Below are positions 9,903-22,644 of a stretch of 64,000 bases of DNA, in pieces. Within the stretch, counting starts at the first letter, position 1. The number at the start of each line of letters is the position of its first letter. The position numbers and the translations under genes are program-made. Source of the stretch: Paraphysomonas bandaiensis (lineage: Eukaryota > Chrysophyceae); contig CBFFRP010000080.1 in NCBI GenBank assembly GCA_965644295.1, forward strand, positions 124,001 through 188,000, given 5' to 3'. The notes beneath the pieces are model-generated. The model was not told the origin of the DNA and made no database searches. It saw nothing but the letters and a program-made list of their open reading frames with translations.

Positions 9903-12529
9903 ATGTACGTGTATAAGAGAGACGGGCGAAAGGAAGTGGTTCACTTCGACAAGATCACCTCAAGAATAAACAAGCTGTGCTATGGTCTGGACCCGGAGCA
10001 CGTGGATGCGGCAGTGATCTCTCAGAAGGTTGTGCAGGGGGTGTATCCTGGAGTGACAACAGTGGAGCTGGATGAACTCGCTGCTCAGACGGCGGCTTCT
10101 ATGGCTACTCAGCACCCGGAATACAGTATTCTCGCAGCCAGAATTTCTGTCTCGAATCTGCACAAGCAGACTTCGAAAGTGTTTTCAGATGTCGTGGAGG
10201 AGCTCCACGCACATGTACACCCTAAAACCAATCAAGAGTCACCGTTGGTTTCCGATGAACTGTTTGAAATTGTTAAAGCTGTAAGTGTTCACCTCGTATT
10301 CATCTTGTTTGTATCTGATCACGTTGCTTTAATAGCACAAGGACAGACTCAACTCAGCCATCATTTACGATCGTGACTACAGTTACGATTACTTTGGGTT
10401 CAAGACCTTGGAACGTGCGTACCTTTTGTCGATCAATAAGAGAGTAGTCGAACGCCCGCAACATATGATTATGCGTGTATCTATTGGTATTCATGGATGG
10501 AATATCGATGCCGTATTGGAAACATACGATATGATGTCGAAGCAATATTTCACTCATGCCACTCCTACCCTCTATAACGCGGGCACTCCAAAACCCCAGT
10601 TGTCATCTTGCTTTCTGATGCAAATGAAGGATGACTCTATCGATGGCATCTACGACACACTCAAGAACTGTGCCATTATTTCTAAATATGCAGGAGGTAT
10701 TGGAGTGTCTGCCCACAATATCCGAGCCTCTAACTCCTATATCCGCGGCACAAATGGAACCTCCAATGGAATTGTTCCTATGCTTCGAGTGTTCAACAAT
10801 ACCGCGCGGTATGTTGACCAGGGTGGAGGGAAGCGCAAGGGATCAATTGCTGTTTATCTTGAACCCTGGCATGCCGATATCTTGGAATTCTTGGATCTGA
10901 AGAAGAATCATGGTAATGAGATGGAGAGGGCAAGGGACTTATTCTATGCGTTGTGGATCTCGGACTTGTTCATGCGCCGCGTAGAGGCCAACGGGACTTG
11001 GTCTCTCTTTTGCCCTAACGAGGCACCTGGTCTTCATGAGGTAAATTGTGTCATATGAAACGCTTATACCAACGACTGATGGCGTGGTGTAGGTGTGGGG
11101 AGAGGAGTTTGACACTCTGTATGAGCGCTATGAAGCGGAGGGCAAGGCTCGCCGCACCATGCCTGCACAAGAGCTCTGGTTTGCCATTCTCGCATCTCAG
11201 GTAGAGACAGGAACGCCGTATATGCTCTATAAAGATGCTTGCAACCGCAAGTCCAATCAGCAAAATTTGGGTACTATTAAGTCCTCCAACCTCTGTACGG
11301 AGATCTTGGAGTACACGTCACCTGAGGAGGTGGCGGTTTGCAACCTGGCATCTATCAATATTGCGGCATTCGTCAATGAATCCGACTCCACTTACGACTT
11401 CCAGAAACTCTATGAGGTCACAAAAGTTGTTTCGAAGAATCTTAATAAAGTGATCGATGTAAATTTCTATCCAATTCCCGAGGCTCGTCTCAGCAATGAA
11501 CGTCACCGTCCCGTTGGACTCGGTGTTCAAGGTCTGGCAGACACTTTTGCCAAGCTTCGATATCCATTTGAAAGCGAGGATGCGGTCAAACTTAACCGAG
11601 ATATATTTGAAACGATGTACTACGCTGCAATTGAGGCTTCTACCGAGCTTGCTGCAGAACAGGGTCCGTACTCTACCTACGAGGGATCTCCAATCTCCAA
11701 GGGGATCCTTCAGCCGGACATGTGGGGTGTTACGCCGTCGGATCGATGGGATTGGGCCGCTCTACGCGAGAAAATTGCTCAACATGGCGTGCGTAACTCT
11801 CTTATGATTGCACCGATGCCAACAGCTTCCACTGCTCAGGTGTGAAATTTCAATACCTATTTATGGGTGTTTATCTAATATCTTTCCCTCAGATTCTTGG
11901 TAACAACGAGTCTGTTGAGCCCTTTACATCTAATATGTACAATCGCCGTGTGCTTGCGGGTGAGTTTACCGTCGTTAACAAGGTATTGTGCCTCTTTTCT
12001 TAGTATTTAATTGCTAAGTTTTGCGTAGTATCTACTCAAGGACCTTGTGGATCGGGGCTTGTGGACCCCTGAGGTTCGAAACCAAATTATTGCTGATAAA
12101 GGAAGTGTGCAGAACGTATCAGCTATCCCGGTCGAGTTGCGCAATTTGTACAAGACTGTGTGGGAGATCAAGCAAAAGGTGGTGATTGACATGGCTGCTG
12201 ATCGAGGTGCCTACATCTGCCAATCACAGTCCCTCAATATTCACATGGCTGAGCCAAGCACTGCTCGATTAACCTCGATGCACTTCTATGCTTGGAGAAA
12301 GGGGCTCAAGACAGGGATGTATTACTTACGCTCGCGTCCTAAGGCTGATGCCATTCAGTTCACTGTGGATCAATCAGCTCTCGCGCAGACACGTAAAGCT
12401 GATACCAAGAACAGTCTACACTCCTCAAAGCCAACAGTGGTTAAGAGTAGCAAAATTCAGCTCACAAACGAGCCAATCAAAGGACTGGACTATGAGTCTG
12501 AGCCCGCGTGTGAGTCTTGCAGCGCTTAG
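9903..12529 (+). CDS. RRM1: Ribonucleoside-diphosphate reductase large subunit (class I)
   Basis: Five exons (9903-10280, 10336-11040, 11093-11839, 11893-11982, 12029-12529), all joined in phase 0 by 46-55 nt introns, give 806 residues. The N-terminal ATP-cone ([20 protein letters not shown]) binds the activity effector. In this numbering Cys218, Cys429 and Cys444 fall in LSSCFL, NLCTE and AVCNL, with Asn427 and Glu431 beside the thiyl-radical cysteine. These are the same positions as in the human enzyme. The C-terminal CESC pair is the redox shuttle. The enzyme reduces NDPs to dNDPs together with the small subunit, which is not in this window. An in-frame ATG at 9873 would add ten residues; the 9903 start is preferred because it aligns with the family N-terminus. 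Closest in length and motifs to eukaryotic enzymes. Confidence 0.97.
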
Positions 12530-13112
12530 GAGTGTTTCCTGTACGGACTGGATGCCATACGAAATGAATGGCACTAAACAAATGCTATTGCTAAATTAAA
12601 TGCATTGTACACAATAGCACCAACCTTGTATTAATATTATCATATTTGGGTACTAGTACTTCAAAATATAAAATTCGTTGAAGTACATCGTGCGATCGTA
12701 GCCTAGTAAAATTATTAAGATATTTTGAGGATATTTCTCACCGTCATTTCATCACTGTGGAATAATTAGTTATTAATCGAGTGTATATTGTGAAGAAACA
12801 TGATGTATAATATATACTTCATACTAGCCAAAGCACACTGGAGATATCATATAATGACAAATTCATGGAAACGAATGCTGCATAAGATTAGTGTTGTCCC
12901 TCTTGTTTCTACTTCAGCAGTGCTTGTGAATAACAATTATTATTTTGTTATACATAAGCAATAAACAGCACACGACGTGGCAATACTTCAATCAGTTCGG
13001 CTTCAATAGCTAAGTCGACTATCTTATTACGCTGCCGGGTACATTAACTACCTTACCAACTAATAGAACTCCTAAATATACCAACACGAATTCCAGGCAT
13101 ATATTATACAGC
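12530..13112. other. Intergenic, convergent gene ends
   Basis: AT-rich spacer between the ribonucleotide reductase and BBS5 stop codons; it must hold both 3' UTRs. No other feature was seen. Confidence 0.5.
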
Positions 13113-14438
13113 CTACACAACTCTCCAAAGTGAATCAAGTGTAATTCCACTCTGCATTGCTTCCACCGCAAGACCCAGTTTCGAGTCGAACACAATTTCA
13201 CCGTGGGTTCCACCTTCTGCATCTGCTCCTGCTGACCCTTCAACATAATAGGCCGCAACTGCATGAGAGTCCTGATTCTCGTCTTCGGTAATTTCCACAT
13301 CCTCTTCAATACGTGGCTGCGTTATCTTTTCTATGGAGGGAGCCTCCGCTTCAACAGAGAAGTCAACACCAAAAATAGGGCTGGCAGCAAACACCTTGAT
13401 ACCCAAATTAGATGGGACAAATGTGTAGTAATTCACGGATGACCAATTGGGGAGGAAACACACAACAACCAGTATTTCACTGACCTGATGTAAACTCAGC
13501 ACCTCTTTGTAGACCTCCTCCAGCTTTTCCTTCGGGTCGATACGGAATCCTAGAATATATCCCCCCGATCGTGCGAATGTCTCAACGACCAAAGCAAAGC
13601 CGAATTTCGAGTCACGAATACGAAGTGACTTGACTTGCATGTAGGGAAGCGATACATTGAAGTTGCTGGCAAGATTTGCATGCCATACAAGCCTGACGTT
13701 GGTGAGGAAGAATGAGCCTAGGTTCCCCTGGTCAGAGGAGAGATTCCACACCCCGTTTACCTATCACAGCAGTTACACACATGAAATATACTCATGAAAC
13801 ATAAGACAATTGCACTATGTAGACAGCGACTACAATTGAATTGAAGTTAAGTATCTCCTCTTTACCTTAGTGAATATTTGTTCTTTAGGGAGCAAGATAA
13901 GGTCGCCGTCTTTCACAATGGAGCCGCGAAGTTTCAAATCTCTGTATAACTTTGATGTCTCGTATGCTCGGTGAACTGCTTGTACAGTGGTAAAAAGTCG
14001 GGGAGAATGTTTAACCAAACTAGTAAAAATGAATTCAAATTTGGAAGTAAACTTAGCCAGGATGCAGAGCGCCTGGGTAGGACCACGTAGTTTGGACTTT
14101 GCTTTACGAATATTTATAGTTGCGACACAACTCAATCCAATACCTGACATAACTCAATCACTATATCAAACATCATATCGTAATATTCATACTTAGGTTT
14201 ATTCGGGGGTTAGCATGAGCCACCCACATAATGCGAAGATTCGTGACTATTAGAGACCCTCTCTCGCCATTATTGCCTGATATAAGACGTTACACCATGC
14301 AGTGCTCTATCAAAGCAATCAACCTTTAGTGTCCTCAACACTGTTAATGGAATCTATGGCGGTCTCTCCTCGTCGACACTCAAGCTGCTGCGGCTTAGCG
14401 TCGAATATAATCTCACGATCCTGCCAAATAAAATCCAT
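13113..14438 (-). CDS. BBS5: BBS5, BBSome subunit
   Basis: Five exons (14438-14324, 14276-14193, 14143-13866, 13760-13485, 13394-13113) join in frame to 344 residues, close to the 341 of the human protein. Family hallmarks appear in order: WQDREIIFD, SVEDTKGNNGERGSLIVTNL (made by splicing), INLSIGLSC, SKLRGPTQAL, HSPRLFTTVQAVHRAYETSK, LYRDLKLRG, LLPKEQIF, GVWNLSSDQGNLGSFFLTNV, SLRIRDSKFG, GGYILGFRIDP, ASPIFGVDF and the end SGITLDSLW. The protein has two PH-like (DUF1448) domains that bind phosphoinositides, and as part of the BBSome carries membrane proteins in and out of cilia. Its presence means the organism makes, or recently made, a cilium. The fourth intron is 90 nt, a multiple of three with no stop; see findings. 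Confidence 0.96.
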
Positions 14439-15142
14439 ACTCCGATCACGCTAGTTAACTATGGCACAGGCCCGCCTCTATAAGTCGTCTAGGTGCACTA
14501 GAAACCACAGGTAAGTATGCTAAGGATGATATGAGTGATAAGCCGGTGAGGGAGCTGGCTGTGAATCTCATCCGACTCTCCTGAGCTGCTTGACGCCTTC
14601 TCTAATACTAAAAATACAGTACTGTACAGTGATACGTTAACACTGTAGTGTATGTGTAGCAATCCTACGTTACAATAATCAACACATATGCTGTACTCCG
14701 GTACGTACTCTACTCTGTATTTGAAAGAAATACACTGTAAGAATTTCAACAGCCACATCTGCACGTCTGGATATCGGCTCTGGACTGGATATGGATGCAG
14801 CTTTATAGTTTACACAGGAACGATGAGTCGCGCCTCATACTATTTGCTGCAATGTTGACACACACTACTGATGATGTCCAGGTCTGTTTAAAGCGAGCTC
14901 GTCTCTGCTATTTGTATTGTGTAAAGTGGTCGCAGGCATCTACTTCAATAGCAATGAAAGTGTGTGCATGATTTGATACCACATAGACGAAAAACAGTCA
15001 GTCTGCTTTCTGTTATGAACTCCTAATACCCAAACACAATGAGGGCGCGCTATTTTTAATGAAATGTAGTTAAAATGATGAAGCGTTCTGATATATAACT
15101 CCGTGGAACCTTATAGAGTTCATCTAGAGTGTTTTGCATTGT

Positions 15143-15310
15143 GCCAGGGCTATGAAACACTATATTGCAATAGTATTGTTTAGTAGCGTCCATCAATAGT
15201 ATTGATGGGTATTGATGGAGTTCTTAAACCGGCCCAACAATTTTAGTGCAATATATTAGTATCATTAATCAGTAATTAAACGCATGCGTAGATTCCATTT
15301 CTAGTGCTAG
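15143..15310 (+). repeat. Dispersed repeat R3
   Basis: Aligns with the reverse complement of 3345-3495 over about 160 bases (CCAGGGCT at the start, ATTAATCAGTAATTAAACGC and GCGTAGATTC near the end). It is directly followed by an R2 copy. Confidence 0.7.
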
Positions 15311-15314
15311 TCGT

Positions 15315-15425
15315 TAAGGTAACATGATAACCAAACCCTCTACGCTGCCAAGCAAAGACTACCTACTGCTTAGTTAATCACTATTTCCTCATACTTATTC
15401 TCTGAGCCGTCATCGGTGACGTTAT
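15315..15425 (-). repeat. Dispersed repeat R2, inverted copy
   Basis: Reverse complement matches 1995-2100. Together with the adjacent R3 it repeats, in mirror orientation, the R2-R3 order of the left end, but with only a few bases rather than about 1.2 kb between the two. Confidence 0.7.
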
Positions 15426-16689
15426 CATCACCATATTTATTCAAAATTAATTGAAATTTTCATTCATCAGGTCACACCATATTAAGTGCAGTAGGATGAA
15501 TACTTTTGTACAACACTGAGATAATAAACTATATGACTTGTGCATCTGTACTTAAATATTTCAACTTACGTTTCTCAATTTTTTGAGCTGACTGGACTTC
15601 GTTAACCTTAACATCGAATATGTAGAGAAGAACATCGACAACAGTGTCAAACTAATCTGCGGCCGCGGTAAAACTATAGAACTTCGTCAAATACATTACT
15701 GTCATCAAAATCCTTATGCACACTCCATGACAGCAATACTAATCCTAACCCTAATCGCAAAAGGTAGCGATTATGGCACTCTAATGATGGGAGTGCGTGA
15801 TCCAACCGTCCATCACATGACCAAATGACGGTGGAAGCATATCTGCAATGATATCACATTCCGTCAACTCCAATAGTCTCAAATACTTGTTAAGTGTCAT
15901 TGCAGTCATATTACCTAATCAAGGCTTCTTAAATAGAAAGCGATAAGGAAGGTTCTCTTTGGCAATCAAGAAGGTTCATTCTTAAGTGTTGCTTTATCTA
16001 AAGGTTAAAAACGAAAGCATCCATGGGACCAGTGGTGCTGACAGCTTGTAAATACTACTGAATTAATTCTTCCTAGTAAATATGTTTTATTGTGTAATTA
16101 TCTAAAGTGCTGTAAGCATTCTGAATCTTTTGAGGTCGTCAACATCCACAGATCTCGCACTCGTGCTTGTTCAGTCCACGTTCAACTGGACTCCTAAAAC
16201 AGCTGTTATTATCTCTACTATTGTAATCATTCATCGTTCAGGCGTCTCTTCTTACCAGTATGATATATGCGATGTATATATTATAGTATGAGAAGTAGTG
16301 TACATGTATAGAGTACTGTAGAGCAAACGATACGTATAAACCAGAAAACAACATCAAAAGTAGCCATCGTATATTTTGCACCGTACAATTCTATGAAATA
16401 TATTGCAGTATATTGTTCCTTAGTCCTACATTGTGTATATAAGAGTCAACATTATGCAATATGCGAAACGAACTCATATTTAGATTTTAAATTGGTATGA
16501 GTTTTGGTAGCAAGAAAGTAAATTATGTTACAGAGATATGACAATATGAAGAGAGACTGACTAGTGTACATGTGACCGATATATGTAAATTGCATCATAA
16601 AAAAATATTTAATATTATAAATGTTTATCATAAATGTGTAGTGAATGTCTGATTATTATAGGCGTGTAAGGGTCGGAATTAATGTAGCA

Positions 16690-17096
16690 AAACAATTTAA
16701 CTAACTAATGCTGGACTCTGATATCCTACTATTTAGCTCTACGAAAGCTGCCTGTGTGTCAAGGTAAGCACCAAGGTACAACCACTTTTGCTCTCTGTCC
16801 TTAAGGTGAACTATCCCGGATGCTTGACTTCAGTAGAGGCAACCCAATACCTCGGATGTCTTAAGGTGGGCCCATTTCCAGATGCTTGACTTCATCAGGC
16901 TGCCCAATACCCGTCTACACAAGAGGCACTAATAAGTGTCCCTTGTACCACACAAGCATTTGGCTACGAGTAGGCAGAACAATATCTGCTGACTATAGAT
17001 ACGGCTCACGTTAGTTTCCCGGAGAAATGTCTCCGGTACTTATCCCCCAGAACACTACGAAAAGGTGCGAGTCCGGCTTTGTTGAGGCTTTATCCT
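16690..17096 (-). repeat. Dispersed repeat R1, longest composite copy
   Basis: Read on the minus strand, it starts with the CTCAACAAAGCCGGACTC end, passes GGGGGATAAGTACCGGAGA, a GTACAAGGGACACTTATTAG block, two copies of a GAAGTCAAGCATC(T/C)GG unit, then TGTACCTTGGTGCTTACC, GGCAGCTTTCGTAG and TAGGATATCAGAGT. The last three blocks match the tail at 38112-38200 and resemble the 3' end of the LINE at 36.4-37.8 kb. Confidence 0.75.
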
Positions 17097-17435
17097 AGAT
17101 AAGTGATTCAATGATTCAGCCATAAAGAATTCAAGTTGTTATAGATGATTCAAATTTGGGATATGAAGTAAGTTCAAGTTTTCTTGGTCGTTGACTGTAG
17201 TTGTGTATCCACCTTCATTTTCGTATGAATGATAATTATACTGGTTAAGTATATACGTTTTCGTAATACATAACGTAGGTGTAGACTCAGTCTCTAAACA
17301 TTTAGAAGGTTTCGAATATAGAAGATATATACGCACTCTTATAAACTGTAAATAACCGGCAGCTTTAAGCATATAATCGCGCAATTAAATCTTACAATCA
17401 ACAGTTCGGTCATATAGCGCTTCAAATGAACTATT

Positions 17436-18724
17436 TCAATAATATATACATTGTATATTTCTGATGGCATGATAAAGGACAATGCTACAAATTAACACAG
17501 GAGCTATGTTCACTAACTTCAAAATTTCATGCAATAATGAAGAGGTAGCTGATTTCGGGGTAGTAGTAAATAGTAACAAGCCGGTAATGGATGAATCTTC
17601 GAAACTAGTATTACATTCACCGCCAAATTCATCAATTGCTCCGATTGATTCTGCATTGGCCGAACTACTGTAAGATGAAAAACAATCATCATGAGATGTT
17701 CCAAGCCCCTCCCATGAGATATCTTCATCCTGAAAAGCACTTACCAACGTACTTTTTTGTGAACGATGGGCTCGAGTATACAGAAAGGGGGCCAAGGGAA
17801 TATTGCTTGGATCTTGTGTGCCTGGCGACACCATTATAACCGGGGTCGACCGCAAGAAACCCGGTCTAAATACTTTAAACAAATCTGCTATTGTTGGTTG
17901 CGCTATTCGGGCACTTAAATTCGAAGGGTTCCGTTTACGCAAGTAAGCCCAGAGTGAGTACGAAAAGCGATCCATGACGGACAACCCCACCTCCTCGTTC
18001 GTTATATACGCATATGAATTCTGATCTTTATCAGAGCTGCTAATTGTAGCAACTCCGGGCACAGTTATCTGACTCGTCAGTGTAGAAGCCTGGCAAGTAT
18101 CAACCAGAAATAAAATTCGTTTGAAACGCTGTTTGATATGCATTTCCAATACCGCATGTGCAATGTCCTCCGCGGTTATTTCTTCAAAATCTTGGAATTT
18201 AAAGAATCCGTCTCCGCCATGCCCAGTCATAAATATAATAATATTCGACGCTTCATTGGTATCAAGTCGCTTTGAATGAGGTGTACCGGGAAGGTGCCGT
18301 CCAGTTAGAAGTCTCATGAAATTGACATGCGTTACATCGTCACCTACATAGTCAATTTGCACTGTGTGGTCGAACAAGCTATTTGAACCATTAGCTAAAA
18401 CCTTCCTTTCATTGAATACTTGGCCGGGATACGGGTTACGAAGGTCGCACTGAGCTTCAAGTGCGTTCATGTAGATTATACGGTCATCAGGTATTCCGAT
18501 TCTCCGAAATTCTTTATACAGAGCAAGAGAGTTTACCATATGCCTATAATTGAACCAATACTTTGACGAATCGAGCTGTAAAGACACAGTTACTTTAGAA
18601 ACACATGCACATGGCTGTATACCAGAACAATCCAGTTGTTTTCCTGCATGGCGCAGTGCCCATGGAGCAGCAAAACAAACAAGACCACACACACTGAGCG
18701 AACAAACTCGCATACCCTTGTCAT
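17436..18724 (-). CDS. GPI8: GPI-anchor transamidase catalytic subunit (GPI8/PIG-K)
   Basis: Two exons, 18724-18623 and 18575-17436, with a 46-nt intron, give 413 residues. Exon 1 encodes a signal peptide (VCVVLFVLLLHGHCA) and ENNWIVL, which splices to LDSSKYWFNYRHM, the conserved start of the caspase-like C13 peptidase domain. Catalytic His153 lies in MTGHGGDGFFKFQD and Cys195 in LVDTCQA; their spacing of 42 residues equals that in the human protein. LGIP-like GIPDDRII, RLLTGRH and SKRL are also present, and a C-terminal transmembrane segment ends the protein (APVLICSIVLYHAI). The enzyme cleaves the GPI signal and attaches the anchor in the ER lumen, in a complex with other PIG/GAA proteins. 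Reading straight through the intron gives an apparently longer frame with a false N-terminus. Residues 290-380 are a Ser-rich, divergent linker. Confidence 0.95.
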
Positions 18725-19172
18725 TTTACACGACTCCTAACACCGACAGTCGGTGAGGAAGTGGTACTGTCACTGGTTCTCGCAGTGGGTATAAAGGCAG
18801 CACTTATGCATCCAACTATAAACGAAAGTTAGGTTTTCTCGGCTGAAAATAAGGAATTCCATAATTTTGAGAAGTACAAGGGAATTTCGGCTCTGTTTGC
18901 CCCAATTGGATTGTGAGGGGTTTGTGGGAAGAGTGTGTCCAATCCCATCAATGATAGCGGGGGTCTGATGTGGTCGCTCTTATGAAGTTGATATGAATAT
19001 GGTACACCAGCAGTACACGGTACACCACATACATACATATGTGAAGTGAGCTAAACCCACATATACATACACACACATTTACACATACACTACACGAAAC
19101 TCTCCACATATATCATGACCACTGCGTACCATGTATGATAGATACCCCTAATCATATCCATTGGTGTCAGTC
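18725..19172. other. Divergent intergenic region
   Basis: Spacer between GPI8 and the NYN-LOTUS gene. It contains a short ACATACACACACATTTACACATACAC low-complexity stretch around 19061-19090. No gene is supported. Confidence 0.5.
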
Positions 19173-22100
19173 ATGTCTCTCAGTGAAGAGGAGTGTAGAG
19201 GATCCTCTATGAGGTCTGTGGGTCTGTTCTGGGAGTGCGTTGACGATGATTGGGCTCAAAGAAGCGGCTCTTCTCTCATTCAGATGGGACACACCTTACG
19301 CGATATCGCTCAGTCGTTCAGCTTCAACAGACGCATCGATGCATGTGAAGTGTTCTTATCCGGTGAAGAGAAAGCGACCCAACAGCAGCTCAGTGACATC
19401 GGCTTTAAGGTCAGGAGAGACGACTGTACATGTGCTCCTGACTATATTATTGCAGGTTATTAAAGGGAATTCTGAGACCTGTAGTCATGAGCGGTCTCTT
19501 ATGTGTCGTATCTTGTTGTGGCTTTGGGAAACTGAGCATGACAGAACTTGTGCACAACAGCCGTGTGTAATTATTGCAACCCAAAATAATTCTTACTCTG
19601 CTATGTTACATAAGTTTCGTAATCGAAGGTACTGTAAATATTCTTGACCGTCGCTGATATAACTGAGTCGTATTTGTCAGTGTTACCGTTGTCTGTATCT
19701 CTAACTTTGTTGCAAATGGGAAGGCGACTAATGAAGATCTGCGTCGTGCTTGCTCGATATCAATAGAACTGGAGGAAGTTTATACGCGCGCGCAACGATT
19801 AATTACCCATGATTCTGCGATGGGTCTTTTTGTCAAACATGACATCCAACCCCTCTCACCAACTCTCACCCATTTATCAGGAGATGATTCAAATGTGAAT
19901 CTTATATGTGAATGTGATACTTCGGAGCAAATATTGAAAGGGAGATCTTCCGTTATGTCGCCTCAGTCAGTGCTTCATTCACGCTCTGCGGAGGATGCGC
20001 CAGACATACCCCCCCCTAGTCAGGGATGCTTTAGAGTTGGGGATTATTCTCCGACAACTGTACATGACCAGGACGGCGACACAACATTGAACTCAATCCT
20101 TGGCATTTCCAGCAGTGAATGCACTCCTGGTCACGTGAAAATTTCCTCGCACACTGCTTCGTCAAGGTTTAGTAATGCGGTGTACAATACCTTGCCGGTT
20201 GTGTCACCTGACGCAAAGGAGGTATCTGCTGCGGAGCAAGTGGGATTCAGAGAGACCACCACTTCGTCAAAATACATTCAGCAATCTGATGGTGAGGATA
20301 TTTCACGTGAACAGTATTCGCTTCACGAAGGGCTTGTGAGTGCTATATACTCTTACGATGTCAAAGTTACAGTCTCTACTCTCCAAAAGATATATACAAA
20401 GCAGACGAGATACTATCGCGTCCCCGCTGTATTGGCAGCAGTTCTCCCAGACACTGCTGCGATGGTCGCTGACGGACGAGTGGACCTTTTTAACGTGGCT
20501 GTTTGTTTTTTATTGGACGTAATACTGTGGTGCTTTGAGATACAAAAAAGCGAGAATGTCGAATCGTTTAATTATAAAATGAATGTTGATATTGCCCGAT
20601 GGATACTGCGGGAGGCAGTTCGGAAGGGCATTCCAACTCCTGTCACTCAGGTAATTGCGGACGCCGTAATCTCTGTTGTCCGAAGTATTCTAGACGCATT
20701 CGTCGAGTTGGATTTTACATGGGAGCTTCTGATCACTTTGAAAATTCCTGACCCGGTGCAGCGCTTAAAACCCTTCATACTTGCCTGGTATACATCTACT
20801 GACCCTTCAGTAAAGGCCCGTGTGAATAGTTTCCTTTTCAAACGTCAAGAATTTTCTTCAATAATTCCGCCTCCACAATTCCGGCATGGACGGAATGATT
20901 TTGTATCGCAGTCGGAAGTTCACCAGAAAGACTCGATGGGTGTGAAGGTACTGCAGTAACTTTTTGTAGTCAATATGTATGTTCTGTGGACTGTGCTGAA
21001 CACTGTGGAATGAGAATGAGTATAGATATCTATTACGTGAAAGTATATTTGAGAAGCGTATACTGTAACACAAATGTATATGTACTTGTCATCTTAAGAA
21101 TATATTGTACTTGGTGAATTGTTCTACAGGTTCATCCTGCTCAGAGAAAACCACTCTGCGTCACTGAGGAGCAGTTATTAGAAGGCCGTTTGTTGACGCT
21201 ATTGTCTCGCTCCCGAAAGGGCGAGCTTGGTTCACGTATTCCATCGTTATACCGTGATGAATTCGGTGAGTGTCTACGTCTGCGAGGGCGAAAACTAAAA
21301 GAAATTTTGCTCGGTACGTACCAAATGACCTCTCAAACTCGGTGTGAAAGTAATGGTATCTGCCATTAGATACTGGGAAAGTGAAAATGGTTGGTCCGGA
21401 TGGGCCCGGCGATAAAGTATTTCGCTTGATACAAAAGTATGGTCGAAGTGACTCTTCCTCTCATCTATCTACCCACAAGGAGGAGTGTGGTGTGTCGTGG
21501 TTTAACAAGACGTCCCGATCTGAAGATGTAGGTCTTAATGTGCATTGAACTTTAAGATACATATTACGGCTTTGAAAGAATTCCTATACTATATGTTGTT
21601 ATGGTTTCATGATTGTTTGCTTGCAGTTTTTAGACATGTCATTCGGAGTCCAGCAGGACCAGTTCGTATCTATGAACATCGCTAGCCAAATGGATGATGT
21701 GAGTTTGGAATTAATTTTTCTTGTGAAGTATGCTGTATTAACGTTTTACTAGCGTTACAACAGATATCACAACCAGCAGCTGCAGTCGTTTCCTTTACAC
21801 TGTGGTCTTCGAAGTAGTAATCGTGATGATTCGTTCTTGGCACCAATGCTGTCTGACACGAGCATCCAGTCTCTGTGCAATTCAATTGAACGACCTGATG
21901 AACAGCAATATGGTGCTGCTGTTTCACACGGAGGATATTCAGACAACACAAGTGTGTCTCAATATCTCTCACAAGATCAGAAAGGCGACAACCTCTCCGT
22001 ATTTTCGCCTTTCAATTCAGTAAGTCGTTTATTACCTGCCCTATGTGTGTGCGTGTTATATGTAATGTCGTCTAGAATAGCTCTAACCAAATGTTTGCAG

Positions 22101-22300
22101 TGAGACGATACCTGAGCTCAATGAAGATTCAGCTTACTGAACTTCTGAGGAGTCGTGAACTAAAATTGATGTATTTCCTCCATATTGAACACATACGTAG
22201 AAATGATTATTTATTGGGAGCATGGATTTCTTTCTTCGTTTTTTTTTACACCAGTAAAGCTTCTTCGTTAAAGTGGTGTACATTGCGTCATCACAAGTGA
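19173..22300 (+). CDS. NYN-like plus LOTUS/OST-HTH domain protein (MARF1-like)
   Basis: Exons 19173-19409, 19456-19628, 19681-20947, 21130-21313, 21370-21527, 21627-21698, 21753-22019 and 22076-22300 join in frame to about 860 residues. The first ~150 residues have the order of an NYN (PIN-like) domain: VGLFWECVDDD, a helix, ACEVFLSG, DIGFKV, and VIIATQNNSYSAMLHKFRNR followed by VTVVCISNF. A long Ser/Thr-rich segment and a helical region (residues ~330-540) follow. Exon 4-5 encodes a LOTUS domain: a helix EEQLLEGRLLTLL, SRIPSLYRDEFGECLRLRGRKL and, after splicing, a wing VKMV...KVFRLI. NYN-LOTUS proteins such as MARF1 regulate RNA. Intron 3 is unusually long (182 nt), and the last exon and stop are uncertain: another acceptor at 22099 would end the protein almost at once. 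Confidence 0.65.
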
Positions 22301-22644
22301 AGAACAAGCGACCACTGTTATTCACGTTTTATCACCTTCAATTAGCCGACATGACTGTCGTACATTATACCGACATTACTCTGTGCCGCGGAGTATCCCG
22401 TTTTGACGACCTACATGTTGTGGCTGTTTTTTTTTCAATTCGTATATTCTAATATTAAATCCGACACCGACTAGATTGTGTCATATTTTGTAATGATAAA
22501 AGTGTTTCACTTAGACACTCGCTGTTTTTGCTTCACATTCTATCTTTGTCTTACACCTCGTATACAATTTTTTACTTTGAATAGCAACAACACAGTGATA
22601 CGTCATTATACTGCTCACTCATGAGATCCAATTGTAGAATATAC

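Larger units (their letters stand above)
14439..16689. other. Repeat-bearing intergenic region
   Basis: Besides the R3 copy (15143-15310) and inverted R2 copy (15315-15425), I see AT-rich sequence, a NotI-like GCGGCCGC at 15660, and a CTAACCCTAATC stretch near 15745 too short to call telomeric. Open frames are short and featureless (for example 14498-14764, minus). Confidence 0.55.

Noticed and set aside
15740-15755. CTAACCCTAATC resembling a telomere repeat
   Set aside because: Only one or two units; no array.
18576-18713. Alternative GPI8 N-terminus read through the first intron
   Set aside because: It replaces the signal peptide and the conserved NNW segment with unrelated sequence; splicing 18622-18576 restores both in frame.
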